DNA of 64,000 nt from Mycolicibacterium pyrenivorans (GTDB lineage: Bacteria; Actinomycetota; Actinomycetes; Mycobacteriales; Mycobacteriaceae). The stretch's first letter is position 1. Each line of letters starts with the position of its first letter. Shown piece by piece: positions 35,611 to 45,400 of this stretch. The DNA is taken from positions 1 through 64,000 of the forward strand of contig NZ_JACKSH010000274.1 in assembly GCF_025821625.1 (NCBI RefSeq), in the 5' to 3' direction. The translations under genes and the position numbers were made by a program. The notes below the pieces were generated by a model. That model had not been told where the DNA came from, ran no database searches, and saw nothing but the letters and a program-made list of their open reading frames with translations.

Positions 35611-36312
35611 CTACTGCTGCCGCAGAACGAATCCCACGCCACGGACGGTGTGCAGGAGCCGGGGCGCGCCGTTGGCCTCGAGCTTGCGCCGCAGGTAACC
35701 GATGAACACGTCGACGACGTTGGTGTCGGCGGCGAAGTCGTAACCCCACACCAGCTCGAGCAGCTGAGCGCGCGAGAGCACTGCGGTCTTGTGTTCGGCC
35801 AGCACGGCCAGCAGGTCGAATTCCCGTTTCGTCAGGTCGACGTCGACGCCGTCGACCCGCGCCCGCCTGCCGGGGATGTCCACCTCGAGCGGGCCGACCG
35901 CGATGGTCTCCGAGGAGAACGTCGCCGTGGACCCGCGTCGGCGCAGCAGCGCCTTGACCCTCGCCACCAGTTCGGCGAGCACGAACGGCTTGACCAGGTA
36001 GTCGTCGGCGCCCGCCTCCAGCCCCGCGACCCGGTCGTCGACGGAGGACCGGGCGGACAACACACACACCGGCACGTCGTTGTCCATCGCGCGAAGGGCG
36101 GTCACCACCGATACGCCGTCGAGGATCGGCATGTTGATGTCGAGCACGATCGCGTCGGGTCGGGTCTCGGTGGCGCTGCGCAGCGCTTCCGCCCCGTCGA
36201 CCGCGGTGAAAACCTCGAACCCGGACAGCCGCAGTCCCCGCTCCAGCGAGGCGAGGACGTCGGGATCGTCATCGACCACGAGCACCCTGGGTGAGCCCAA
36301 ACCACTGTCCAT
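35611..36312 (-). CDS. prrA: Response regulator PrrA
   Basis: A 233-residue OmpR-type regulator. The receiver domain (1-120) has Asp13-15, the phospho-acceptor Asp58 in VLDINMPILDG and Lys in VKPFVLAEL; the winged-helix DNA-binding domain (about 135-233) ends RRKLEANGAPRLLHTVRGVGFVLRQQ. ATG 36312 (MDSGLGSPRVLVVDDD) is used; a GTG at 36336 would add eight residues. It is first in the prrA-prrB operon. The 196-bp gap to the divergent ABC gene holds a hairpin element and presumably both promoters. Confidence 0.96.
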   Translation of the reverse strand: MDSGLGSPRVLVVDDDPDVLASLERGLRLSGFEVFTAVDGAEALRSATETRPDAIVLDINMPILDGVSVVTALRAMDNDVPVCVLSARSSVDDRVAGLEAGADDYLVKPFVLAELVARVKALLRRRGSTATFSSETIAVGPLEVDIPGRRARVDGVDVDLTKREFDLLAVLAEHKTAVLSRAQLLELVWGYDFAADTNVVDVFIGYLRRKLEANGAPRLLHTVRGVGFVLRQQ

Positions 36313-36378
36313 GTACGCAATCTTGCCCGATGACACGGCTCACTCGCGGGACGCTGTGCACTTGCGCCTGATTCACGC

Positions 36379-36435
36379 CGAGATCGACGTTCTGCAGGCC
36401 GGTACTCGCACTTCGTCTGCAAAACGTGGATGTCG
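36379..36435. repeat. Hairpin repeat element, copy 3 (prrA/ABC divergent region)
   Basis: Inverted repeat with 21-bp arms (36379-36399 and 36415-36435, four mismatches) around a 15-nt loop. The loop and right flank ACTCGCACTTC is identical in the copy at 38391-38451, although the arms differ. It is 66 bp upstream of prrA and 73 bp upstream of the ABC start codon, so it lies in or beside both promoters. Confidence 0.8.
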
Positions 36436-36508
36436 CGGCGACCAGGCGGGTCCCTGGCGGGCGGGAAGGCTTTGACCTCATCCATTGTTGAGGTCTTACG
36501 GTGAATTC

Positions 36509-38388
36509 ATGAGTTTGGAATCGGTCGCCCGGCAATCCCTGTACCGGCAGACGCGGGCGCGCGGCGGCGACCTGCACTCGTTGGCGGACCGTCGGCTACT
36601 CGCGCGCATCTGGCGCTTCGCGGGACGGCATCACCGCAGGCTGGCGGTCTTCCTCGCGGTCAGCGTGGTGAGCGCGATGCTGACGGTCGCGACGCCGCTG
36701 CTGGCCGGACGCGTGGTCGACGAGATCACCGGTGCGGGCAGCTCGGCGGTGGTGATGACGCTGGCGCTGGTCATCGCCGCGGTCGCGCTGGCCGAGGCCG
36801 GCGTGGCGCTGCTGACACGGTGGTTGTCGTCGACGATCGGCGAAGGCCTGATCCTGGATCTGCGGACCGCGGTGTTCGACCACGTCCTGCGGATGCCGGT
36901 GGCGTTCTTCACCCGGACGCGGACCGGTGCGCTGGTCAGCCGGTTGGGCAACGACGTGATGGGTGCTCAACGGGCATTCTCCGACACGCTGTCGGGGGTG
37001 GTGGCCAACCTCGTCACGCTGACGCTGACGCTGGCGGTGATGCTGCGCATCTCCTGGCAGATCACGCTGCTGTCGCTGGCACTCATGCCGTTGTTCTTGT
37101 TCCCGGCCCGCCGGATCGGCGCCACGATGGCCCGGCTGTCGCGCGAGGCCGCGAACCACAACGCGACGATGAACACCCAGATGACCGAGCGGTTCTCGGC
37201 GCCGGGGGCGACGCTGGTCAAGCTGTTCGGCGACACCCGCACCGAGTCCGACGAGTTCCGGGTGCGCACCGGCCAGGTCCGCGACATCGGGGTGCGCACC
37301 GCGATGCTGCAGGCGACGTTCATGAACTCGCTCACGCTGATGTCGGCGCTGGCCCTGGCGCTGGTGTACGGGCTGGGCGGGGCGCTGGCGATCGGCGGGC
37401 ATCTGCAGGCCGGCGCGGTGGTGTCGTTGGCACTGCTGTTGACCCGGCTGTACGCACCGCTGACCGCGCTGGCCAATGCGCGCGTGGAGATCGCGAGTGC
37501 ACTGGTGAGTTTCGAGCGGGTCTTCGAGGTGCTGGATCTGGTGCCGTTGATCCGCGAGCGTCCCGGCGCGACGGAGGTCCCGGATCACGGCGGGGTCGCC
37601 GTCGAATTCGATACGGTGCGCTTCTCCTACCCGGCGCCGACAAGGTGTCGCTGGCCTCGCTGGAGGAGGTGGCCGACCTCGATGCGCGCGGCGGTGACGA
37701 GGTGCTCCACGGGGTGTCGTTCACCGCGCAGCCCGGTCAGATGGTCGCGTTGGTGGGAACGTCGGGCGCCGGGAAGTCGACGATGGCGGCGCTGCTGGCG
37801 CGGTTGTACGACGTGGACTCCGGCGCGTTCCGGCTCAACGGGGTGGACGTGCGCGACGTGACGTTCGCCTCGCTGAAGGACACCGTCGGGATGGTCACGC
37901 AGGACGGTCACCTGTTCCACGAGTCCATCCGGTCCAACCTGGCGCTGGCCGCACCGGCGGCCGCCGACGCCGAACTATGGGACGCACTGCGGCGCGCTCG
38001 GCTCGCCGATGTCGTCGCTGACATGCCCGACGGTCTGGACACCGTTGTCGGTGAGCGCGGATACCGTCTGTCCGGCGGGCAGCGGCAGCGGTTGACGATC
38101 GCCCGCTTGTTGTTGGGGAGGTCGCGGGTGGTGGTGCTCGACGAGGCGACGGCGTCGCTGGACTCGGAGTCGGAGGTCGCGGTGCAGGCGGCCCTGGCCG
38201 AGGCCTTCGCGGGCCGCACGTCGATCGTGATCGCCCACCGCCTGTCCACGGTGCGCTCGGCCGACGTGATCCTTGTCGTCGAGGACGGGCGCATCGTGGA
38301 ACGCGGAACGCACGAGCAGCTGCTCGCCCGCGGCGGGCGGTATTCCGAGCTGTACCGCACCCAGTTCCGCGACGAGGTGGCCGCATGA
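36509..38388 (+). pseudogene. ABC exporter (permease-ATPase) broken by a one-base frameshift
   Basis: The frame from ATG 36509 encodes a six-helix ABC exporter membrane domain (about residues 1-335) and the start of the nucleotide-binding domain up to VEFDTVRFSYP. At 37633-37634 the frame breaks; one base is missing in CCGGCGCC, and adding a G would restore FSYPGADKVSL. Downstream, in the -1 frame, Walker A GTSGAGKST, signature SGGQRQRL and Walker B VVVLDEATASLD are intact. Repaired length is about 626 residues. It may be a real mutation or a sequencing error; codon use after the break is normal. It would work as a homodimer. Copy 2 of the hairpin repeat follows the stop. Confidence 0.85.
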
Positions 38389-38390
38389 CC

Positions 38391-38451
38391 GCCGGAACTG
38401 CATTCCAGCAGGGCCGCACTCGCACTTCCGCTGCCGGAATGCAATTCCGGC
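38391..38451. repeat. Hairpin repeat element, copy 2
   Basis: Inverted repeat with 21-bp arms (38391-38411, 38431-38451; two mismatches) and a 19-nt loop GGCCGCACTCGCACTTCCG. It starts 3 bp after the broken ABC gene and ends 42 bp before the next. Arms match copy 1 (34192) at 20 of 21 positions on the left and all on the right. It shares its loop with the copy at 36379. Confidence 0.9.
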
Positions 38452-38492
38452 GGAGGGGTTATCCATTTGCCCGCAATGGGAAGATGTACTAA

Positions 38493-40424
38493 ATGACCGA
38501 CTCCTCCTCGAACGCGCTTCGCGCGGCGCCCGCGATCGCGCCGCCGCCCGAACGTGCGAGGTCGAGTTCGGATCTGTGGCGGATGCTGCCCTACCTGATG
38601 CCCTACCGCGTCCGCTGGATCGCGATGATCGTGGTGGCCCTGGCCAGCCTCGCCGCCACCGTGTCGATTCCGCTGATGACCAAGGCCGTGATCGACGGCC
38701 CGGTCCGCAATCAGGATCAGCAGGGGCTGTGGATACTGGGCACCGCCGCGATGGGGGTGGGCATCGCCGAGGCGGTGCTGTGGTTCATCCGTCGCTGGCT
38801 GGTGGCGCGCGCCACCATGGGCGTCGAGGCCGACATCCGCAAAGACCTCTACGCGCGGCTGCAGATCCTGCCGATGTCGTTTCACGGCAGATGGCAGTCC
38901 GGTCAGTTGCTGTCGCGAATCATGAACGACCTCAGCACGATTCGCCGGTTCATGTCGTTCGGTCTGATCTTTCTGATGCTCAACGTCCTGCAGATCACCA
39001 TCGTCACGATCATCCTGCTGGCCATGTACTGGCCGCTGGGTGTGGTGGTGTTGGTGTCGATCGTGCCGATCACGCTGACGGTGCTGCACTTTCAGCAGGA
39101 GTACACCCGGCTGTCCCGGCAGGCGCAGGACCAGGCCGGCCACGTAGCCACCCACGTCGAGGAATCCGCTCTCGGGCTGCGGGTGGTCAAGTCGTTCGGC
39201 CGCGAGGACTACGTCTACGACCGGTTCGACGAGCAGCTCACCGACTTGTACGACACGCAGGTGCGCCGGGTGTCGGTGTCGGCGAAATTCTGGACGCTGC
39301 TCGAGGTCATCCCGAACCTGACGTTGATCGTGGTGCTCGGCTTCGGCGCCTATGCGGCCGGGCACGGGCAGGTGACCATGGGCACGCTCGTCGCGTTCAT
39401 CACGATGATGCTGTCGCTGGTGTGGCCGATCGCGTCGCTGGGCTTCCTGCTGTCGATGACGCAGGAGTCGTTCACCGCGGCCAACCGCATCACCGAGATC
39501 TTCGACGCGCCACGTGACATCGTCGACGGCCCGCGGGACCAGACGCCCCAGGGCGGGCGGCTCGAGCTCGTCGATGTCGGCTTCAAGTTCCCCGGCAGCG
39601 ATGACTGGGTGCTGCGCCACGTCGACGTCACCGTCGAACCGGGTGAGACCCTCGCGCTCGTCGGCGCCACCGGGTCGGGCAAGTCGGCGTTGGTGGCGCT
39701 GCTGTCGCGGCTCTACGACGTGACCGAGGGCGAGATCCGGATCGACGCGCAGGATATCCGCGAGCTGTCGCTGGACGCGCTGCGACGGGCGGTCGCCACC
39801 GCATTCGAGGACCCCACGCTGTTCTCGATGTCGGTGGCCGAGAATCTGCGGCTGGGCCGTCCCCCGGATAACCCGGCGACGGAGGCCGAGCTGCGTGAGG
39901 CTATCGACGTCGCCGCCGCGCAGTTCGTCTACGACCTGCCGTTCGGGCTGGACACCCGGATCGGGGAGCAGGGGATGAGCCTGTCCGGTGGTCAGCGCCA
40001 ACGGCTTTCGCTGGCCCGGGCGATCCTGTCGCACCCGAGGATTCTGGTGCTCGACGACACCTTGTCCGCGCTGGATGTCCACACCGAGGCGGTGGTCGAG
40101 GAGGCGCTGCGCCGGGTGCTGCACGAGGTGACCGGCATCGTGGTGGCCCACCGGGCGTCGACCGTGCTGCTCGCCGACCGGGTCGCCCTGCTGCAGGACG
40201 GCACCATCACCCACGTCGGCACGCATGCCGAGATGCTCGCCCGGGTGCCCGGATACCGCTATCTGCTGGCCGCCGACGACGAGCTCGACGACGGCGCCGA
40301 GCACGAGTGCGACTGGGACGAGCCCGTTGCGCGACGGGACGCTGACACCGATGAGCCGCTTGCGCGAAGAGAGGACAACCACGCTCGGGTGAGCCTGGAA
40401 GACCAGATGCTGGAGAAGCGATGA
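38493..40424 (+). CDS. Heterodimeric ABC exporter subunit with degenerate catalytic site
   Basis: A 643-residue half-transporter: six transmembrane helices (about 40-340), Walker A GATGSGKS near 390, intact signature LSGGQ near 497, and Walker B ILVLDD with Asp522 where the catalytic glutamate belongs. The aspartate marks the degenerate site of heterodimeric exporters (TM287/288, BmrCD type). The final 50 residues are an acidic/basic low-complexity tail coded by short dispersed repeats. It overlaps its partner by ATGA at 40421. Substrate unknown, probably a hydrophobic molecule exported from the membrane. Confidence 0.9.
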   Translation: MTDSSSNALRAAPAIAPPPERARSSSDLWRMLPYLMPYRVRWIAMIVVALASLAATVSIPLMTKAVIDGPVRNQDQQGLWILGTAAMGVGIAEAVLWFIRRWLVARATMGVEADIRKDLYARLQILPMSFHGRWQSGQLLSRIMNDLSTIRRFMSFGLIFLMLNVLQITIVTIILLAMYWPLGVVVLVSIVPITLTVLHFQQEYTRLSRQAQDQAGHVATHVEESALGLRVVKSFGREDYVYDRFDEQLTDLYDTQVRRVSVSAKFWTLLEVIPNLTLIVVLGFGAYAAGHGQVTMGTLVAFITMMLSLVWPIASLGFLLSMTQESFTAANRITEIFDAPRDIVDGPRDQTPQGGRLELVDVGFKFPGSDDWVLRHVDVTVEPGETLALVGATGSGKSALVALLSRLYDVTEGEIRIDAQDIRELSLDALRRAVATAFEDPTLFSMSVAENLRLGRPPDNPATEAELREAIDVAAAQFVYDLPFGLDTRIGEQGMSLSGGQRQRLSLARAILSHPRILVLDDTLSALDVHTEAVVEEALRRVLHEVTGIVVAHRASTVLLADRVALLQDGTITHVGTHAEMLARVPGYRYLLAADDELDDGAEHECDWDEPVARRDADTDEPLARREDNHARVSLEDQMLEKR

Positions 40425-40458
40425 GTGTCGGCGATGAGCGCTCGCGCGAAGAGCGGAC
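40317..40458. repeat. Dispersed GATGAG...GAAGAG short repeats across the ABC gene junction
   Basis: Related copies: 40317-40340 (GACGAGCCCGTTGCGCGACG...), 40350-40376 (GATGAGCCGCTTGCGCGAAG...) and 40433-40458 (GATGAGCGCTCGCGCGAAGA...). The first two are inside the 3' end of subunit 1 and account for its odd C-terminal tail; the third is at codons 5-13 of subunit 2. The 32-bp repeats at 4031-4122 carry a variant of the same motif. Confidence 0.75.
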
Positions 40459-42271
40459 GATCGCCGACTGGCGCGGGAAGTTCGACGAGCAGGGGGACCT
40501 GCCCATCGACGAGACGGTGCCGCGACAGCGTGAGGCCCGGGCGCTGCTGGGTTCGCTGCTGCGGCCCTTCCGGTGGACCTTGCTGGCACTGGCCGTGGTC
40601 GTCGTGGTGGAAAATGTTGCGCGGCTATCGGTTCCGCTGCTGGTGCAGAAGGGCATCGACGACGGCATTCCGCCGTTGCTCGCGGGAGGCCCGGCGCACA
40701 CCCTGCTGCTGATCGTCGGGGCGTTGTGCGGGGTCGTGGTCGTGCAGGCGACCAGTCGGATGTACTTCCTGCGCCGGTCGGGACGCATCGGCCAGAAGGT
40801 GCTGCTCGAACTGCGCCGGCGGGTCTTCCGCCACTTCGGCCGCCTCGACATCGCGTTCCACGACCGTTACACCTCCGGGCGCGTGGTGAGTCGGTCCACC
40901 AACGACGTCGAAGCCATCCAGGACATGCTCGAGACCGGTTTCGACAGTTTGATCACCGCGGTGCTCACGCTGTTCGGCACCGCGGTGTTGTTGGTCGTTC
41001 TCGACGTCAAGCTCGGCCTGATGTGCCTGGCGGCGTTTCCCGTTCTGGTGCTGCTGGTCTGGTGGTTCCACGACCGCTCGTCGAAGATCTACCGCGAGGT
41101 CCGCGAGATCTCGGCACTGGTCATCGTGCAGTTCGTCGAGACGATGACGGGGATCAAGGCGGTGCAGGCGTACCGGCGTGAGCCGCGCAATCAGGAGATC
41201 TTCGAGGACGTCGCCGACCGCTACCGGGTCATCAACGAGAAGACGTTCAAGCTGCTCGCCGTGTTCATGCCCAGCGTCAAGCTGGTCGGCAACCTCACCA
41301 CCGGTGTCGTGCTGCTCTACGGCGGCTATCGGGTGCTGCACGGCGAGATGACGATCGGCACATTGGCTGCGTTCCTGTTGTACCTGCGCATGTTCTTCGA
41401 GCCCATGCAGGAGATCTCGCAGTTCTTCAACACCTTTCAGTCCGCGTCCTCGGCGCTGGAGAAGCTGGCGGGTGTGCTGGCCGAGAAGCCGGGGATCGAC
41501 GACCCGCAGGACCCCGTGCACTTGGAGTCCGTCCGCGGCGAGATCGCCTTGCGCGACGTGACATTCGAGTATGCGCGCGGTAGGCCCGTGCTGCCCGGGC
41601 TCGACCTGCAGGTGCCCGCCGGTCAGACGGTGGCGATGGTCGGCACCACGGGCGCGGGAAAGACGACGATCGCCAAGCTCGTGACCCGGTTCTACGACCC
41701 TGTGTCGGGCACGGTGACCCTCGACGGGGTGGACCTGCGGGACATGACGCAGGCCGAGTTGCGCCGTCACGTCGTGATGGTCACGCAGGAGAACTTCATG
41801 TTCGACGGGACCGTCGCCGACAACATCCGGTTCGGCAGGCCGGACGCCACCGACGAGGAGGTTCGCGGCGCGGCCGAAGCGGTCGGTGCGCACGGCTTCA
41901 TCGAAGCGTTGCCCGAGGGGTATGACACCGACGTCGCCAAGCGGGGCGGCCGGCTCTCGGCGGGGCAGCGGCAACTCGTCGCGTTCGCACGTGCATTCCT
42001 CGCCGACCCCGCGGTGCTGATCCTCGACGAGGCGACGTCGTCGCTGGACATCCCGAGCGAGCGGATGGTGCAGCGAGCGCTGGAGACGGTGCTGGCCGAC
42101 CGGACCGCGCTGGTGATCGCCCACCGGCTGTCGACCGTGCAGATCGCCGACCGAGTGCTGGTGCTCGAGCACGGCCGCATCGTCGAGGACGGTTCGCCGG
42201 CAGAACTCAGCTCCCGCGAGGACGGTCACTATGCCGCGCTGCACCAGTCGTGGATGCAATCGCTGGCCTGA
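40421..42271 (+). CDS. Heterodimeric ABC exporter subunit with canonical catalytic glutamate
   Basis: A 616-residue partner half-transporter with six helices (about 50-330), Walker A GTTGAGKT near 408, Walker B VLILDE with Glu537, and a changed signature LSAGQ (Ala514). The altered signature pairs with the degenerate Walker B of the other subunit, so one ATP site is consensus and one is not, exactly the pattern of heterodimeric exporters. ATG 40421 overlaps the previous stop. Both genes probably share a promoter upstream of 38493. Confidence 0.92.
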   Translation: MSVGDERSREERTIADWRGKFDEQGDLPIDETVPRQREARALLGSLLRPFRWTLLALAVVVVVENVARLSVPLLVQKGIDDGIPPLLAGGPAHTLLLIVGALCGVVVVQATSRMYFLRRSGRIGQKVLLELRRRVFRHFGRLDIAFHDRYTSGRVVSRSTNDVEAIQDMLETGFDSLITAVLTLFGTAVLLVVLDVKLGLMCLAAFPVLVLLVWWFHDRSSKIYREVREISALVIVQFVETMTGIKAVQAYRREPRNQEIFEDVADRYRVINEKTFKLLAVFMPSVKLVGNLTTGVVLLYGGYRVLHGEMTIGTLAAFLLYLRMFFEPMQEISQFFNTFQSASSALEKLAGVLAEKPGIDDPQDPVHLESVRGEIALRDVTFEYARGRPVLPGLDLQVPAGQTVAMVGTTGAGKTTIAKLVTRFYDPVSGTVTLDGVDLRDMTQAELRRHVVMVTQENFMFDGTVADNIRFGRPDATDEEVRGAAEAVGAHGFIEALPEGYDTDVAKRGGRLSAGQRQLVAFARAFLADPAVLILDEATSSLDIPSERMVQRALETVLADRTALVIAHRLSTVQIADRVLVLEHGRIVEDGSPAELSSREDGHYAALHQSWMQSLA

Positions 42272-42483
42272 CAGTCCGCGCGAGAGTGACCTGCCGCCCG
42301 GGTGCGGTCACAGCAACTGAGCACAGCTATGAAGACGAGATCGATCGGTGGACCTCGTTCGCCGGGGCGCGGTGGCGGGAGGCCGGCACGATGCTCGGGA
42401 TTAGCACGGCATCAAGGAAATTGCGTTCACCCACCATGGATGTGCCTTAGTGTTGCCTCGGCGGAGTTCCTACTGAGGGGAAA

Positions 42484-45400
42484 TTGTCGGTGGCGAAAGC
42501 AAACTATGTCGGTCGGGTCGGTGCCCTTGCGGTTGCTCTCGGGATCGGCACCGCGGTGTTCGCGTCGCCGGGGGTGGTGTGGGCGCAGCCGAGCGACGAC
42601 ACGTCCTCCAGCGACAGCGCCGGCAGTTCTGCCGACCCTGCCGACCGCGACGATTCACCGCAGTCGGAGGGCGCCGAGTCGGGCGCCAGTGACGACGAGG
42701 CGGGCGACGACGAATCGGGGGACGACGAATCAGGCGACGGCGAGTCGGGCGACGACGACACGTCGAAGCCCAACAGGCGCTCGTCGCACGGGAGCAGGCA
42801 GCACGACGCCGCGCCGGAGCGTGCGGAGCGTGCGGACCGATCCGTCGAGGCCGCCTCCGAGGTGCACGGCGGCGAGCCCGAGACCGTCGATGATGCCAAT
42901 CTTGCGGAGACTACGGCGGTGACACCGTCATCGACTCAGGTTGACGACGAACCCGGCGCTGTCCCGCCGAATAGCAGTGTCTCGCTGGACGACATCGCGG
43001 ACGAGGAGGCAGAGCCGGTCGACCCGCCCGAGCCGCCGACGTCCAACCCAATCAGTCTGCTGCAGACCGTGTTCGCGCCGTCGACGACGCAATCCAGCAC
43101 CAACGGACCCGCAGCGCCGATCGACACACCATTGCTGTGGACGATCGTGGCGTTCACGCGCCGTCAGTTCGAACAGCAGAAGGCCGTGATCGAGCAGACC
43201 GGAGCGCCGGCCGGCACCACCGAACTCGTGGAGGACGTCGACAACTCGTCTCCCGTCCCGGGAGAGGTGACCACGAGCGATCCCGGCTACTTCACCGGCT
43301 CGATCAGTGGCCGGGTGACGGCGACGGATCCCGACGGCGACCGGCTCACCTACTCGGGGTCGACGACGAACGACAAGGGCCGGGTCACGGTGTTGTCCTC
43401 TGGCCGCTTCGTCTACACACCAACCGCGGCGGCGCGACACGCGGCGGCGGCCGACAACGCCACTGCTGAGCAGAAGGTCAACACGTTCACCGTGACGATC
43501 ACCGACAGCGCGGGCAACACGGCGACACAGCTTGTCACCCTGGATATCTCACCGACGAACACCGTGCCGTTCGGTGCGCGGGCCCGCGCCGGCGCCGGCA
43601 GTCTCACCACGGGATCGGTGATCGTCACGGTGAGCGCCTCCGACTTCGACGGAGACACGCTCACGTACAGCGGGCCCGCATCGACCGACAACGGCACGCT
43701 AGTCGACAACGGTGACGGCACCTTCACCTACACACCCACCGCCGCGGCACGTGAGGCCGCCGGTGCGCCGGACGCCCCGGCCGACGCCAAGACCGACACG
43801 CTGACATTCACCGTCAGTGACGGCCACGGCGGAATCCGCACTGCGACAGTGGCCGTCGCCGTCACGCCATACCGCGAGGCGAGTTCGTCGACACCCGGAA
43901 AGGCCGCAGGCCCGGTCGTCGTCAGCTCCAACGGCACCATCTACCAGGTCACTTACGATGTGGACCCGAACACGATGCTGCCCACCCGGACCCGGGTCAG
44001 CATCCTCGACGAGAACGGGCAGGTGCTGAAGACCACCGGCGATATCGCGGGTTCTCCACTGGAGCAGGCACTTCCGGTCGTGCGTTCCGACGGCAGCCTC
44101 GTCCTCACGACCTACAAACCGGCCACCAACACGTCGACCATCTCGATCGTGGACGGCTCCGGGGCGGTGACGACCGTCGGGACTGTCATCGGCGCGCCGT
44201 CCGCGCCGTTGAAGGTGGCGCCGAACGGCGCGGTGTACCTGCAGACCCGGCAGTTCGCGTCCGGCTCCGGTGACCGCCTCGTCCGCATCTCCGCGACCAA
44301 CTCCCTGCGCGTGTACCGGGTCGGGAAGGCAGGCGGCACGCTGACCATCGCGCCGGACGGCAGTGCCTACCTGGTGGGCTCCACCCCGCTGTTGGGCACG
44401 CCCTCGTTGTTGGCCGTCGGGCCGGACGGAAACTCGCGTACCGTGTCCCTTCCGTCGGGCACGTTGACGCCCGAGGACGTCGTCATCGGTCCCGACGGCC
44501 GGGGCTACTTCACCGTCGCCCAAACGTCTTTCGGCACCACGGTAACTCGGGTGTACACCTTCACGGGGACATCGAGCACGGTGCGTGACATCCCCGGGTC
44601 TCCGGTCAGGGCCGAGGTGGTGACCGCCGACGGCGTCTACCAGGCGACCCATGACGCGTCGACCGGGAAGTCGTACATCTCGAGGATCACCGCGGAAACC
44701 CTCGAAACGTCCGATCCCATCGACGGTTCCGTCGTGAACGCCATCAGCGTCACCCCGGATGGCACCGTCTACGTCTCGGTACGCAACTCCGTCACGCAGG
44801 TCGACAGCGTCGCGGTCGTCACCAGCGAAGGCGACGTCACCACGGTCGCCGTACCCGGCGCGATCGTGCTGGTCGCCCCGAGGGTCAGTGCGTCGGTGGC
44901 GGGCCATGACGCCAACCCGAACATCGGCGACCAGGGTTACATCGCCTACACCTCCGCCGGCACGACCTATCTGGCGGTGCTGAATCCTGACGGGACGATC
45001 GCGCGCACGGTGCCCCTGCCCGACGGCGCCGTCGTCACCACCCCGGTGACGTTCGCCCCGGACGGCACGGCATACCAGGTGATCGAGCACCTCGATGCTG
45101 AGGGAAGGGTCGCGTCGGAGGCCGTGCTCGCACTGGCCGATGACGCGGTGACGGCCACCCTGCCGGGCTCGCCACTGCGACCGAACTACGATCCGATCCA
45201 GTTCGGCCCGGACGGCACCGGTTTCCTCGTCACCGTCGAGGCGGCGACGTTCACGCATCACATCCTGGTGTTCGACCAGAACGGCGCCACGGTCGTCACC
45301 CTGGATGTCACGGGTCCCCTTGTGCCCCAGCAACTCAACGACAACTTTTATCAGGCGCCATTGGCATTCGGAGCAGATGGCACCGCCTACGCCACCTTCG

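Noticed and set aside
34387..36294. A 635-residue open frame opposite prrB and prrA.
   Set aside because: High GC gives long antisense frames. It has low-complexity Arg/Gly/His-rich content, no motif, and covers two well-conserved genes.
37908..40589. An 893-residue open frame antisense to the ABC genes.
   Set aside because: Composition-driven shadow of the real coding frame; spans gene boundaries and repeats without any domain.
42272..42483. Possible small gene in the 212-bp gap before the Ig/propeller gene.
   Set aside because: The short frames here have no ribosome site or homology. Nothing beyond a likely promoter region.
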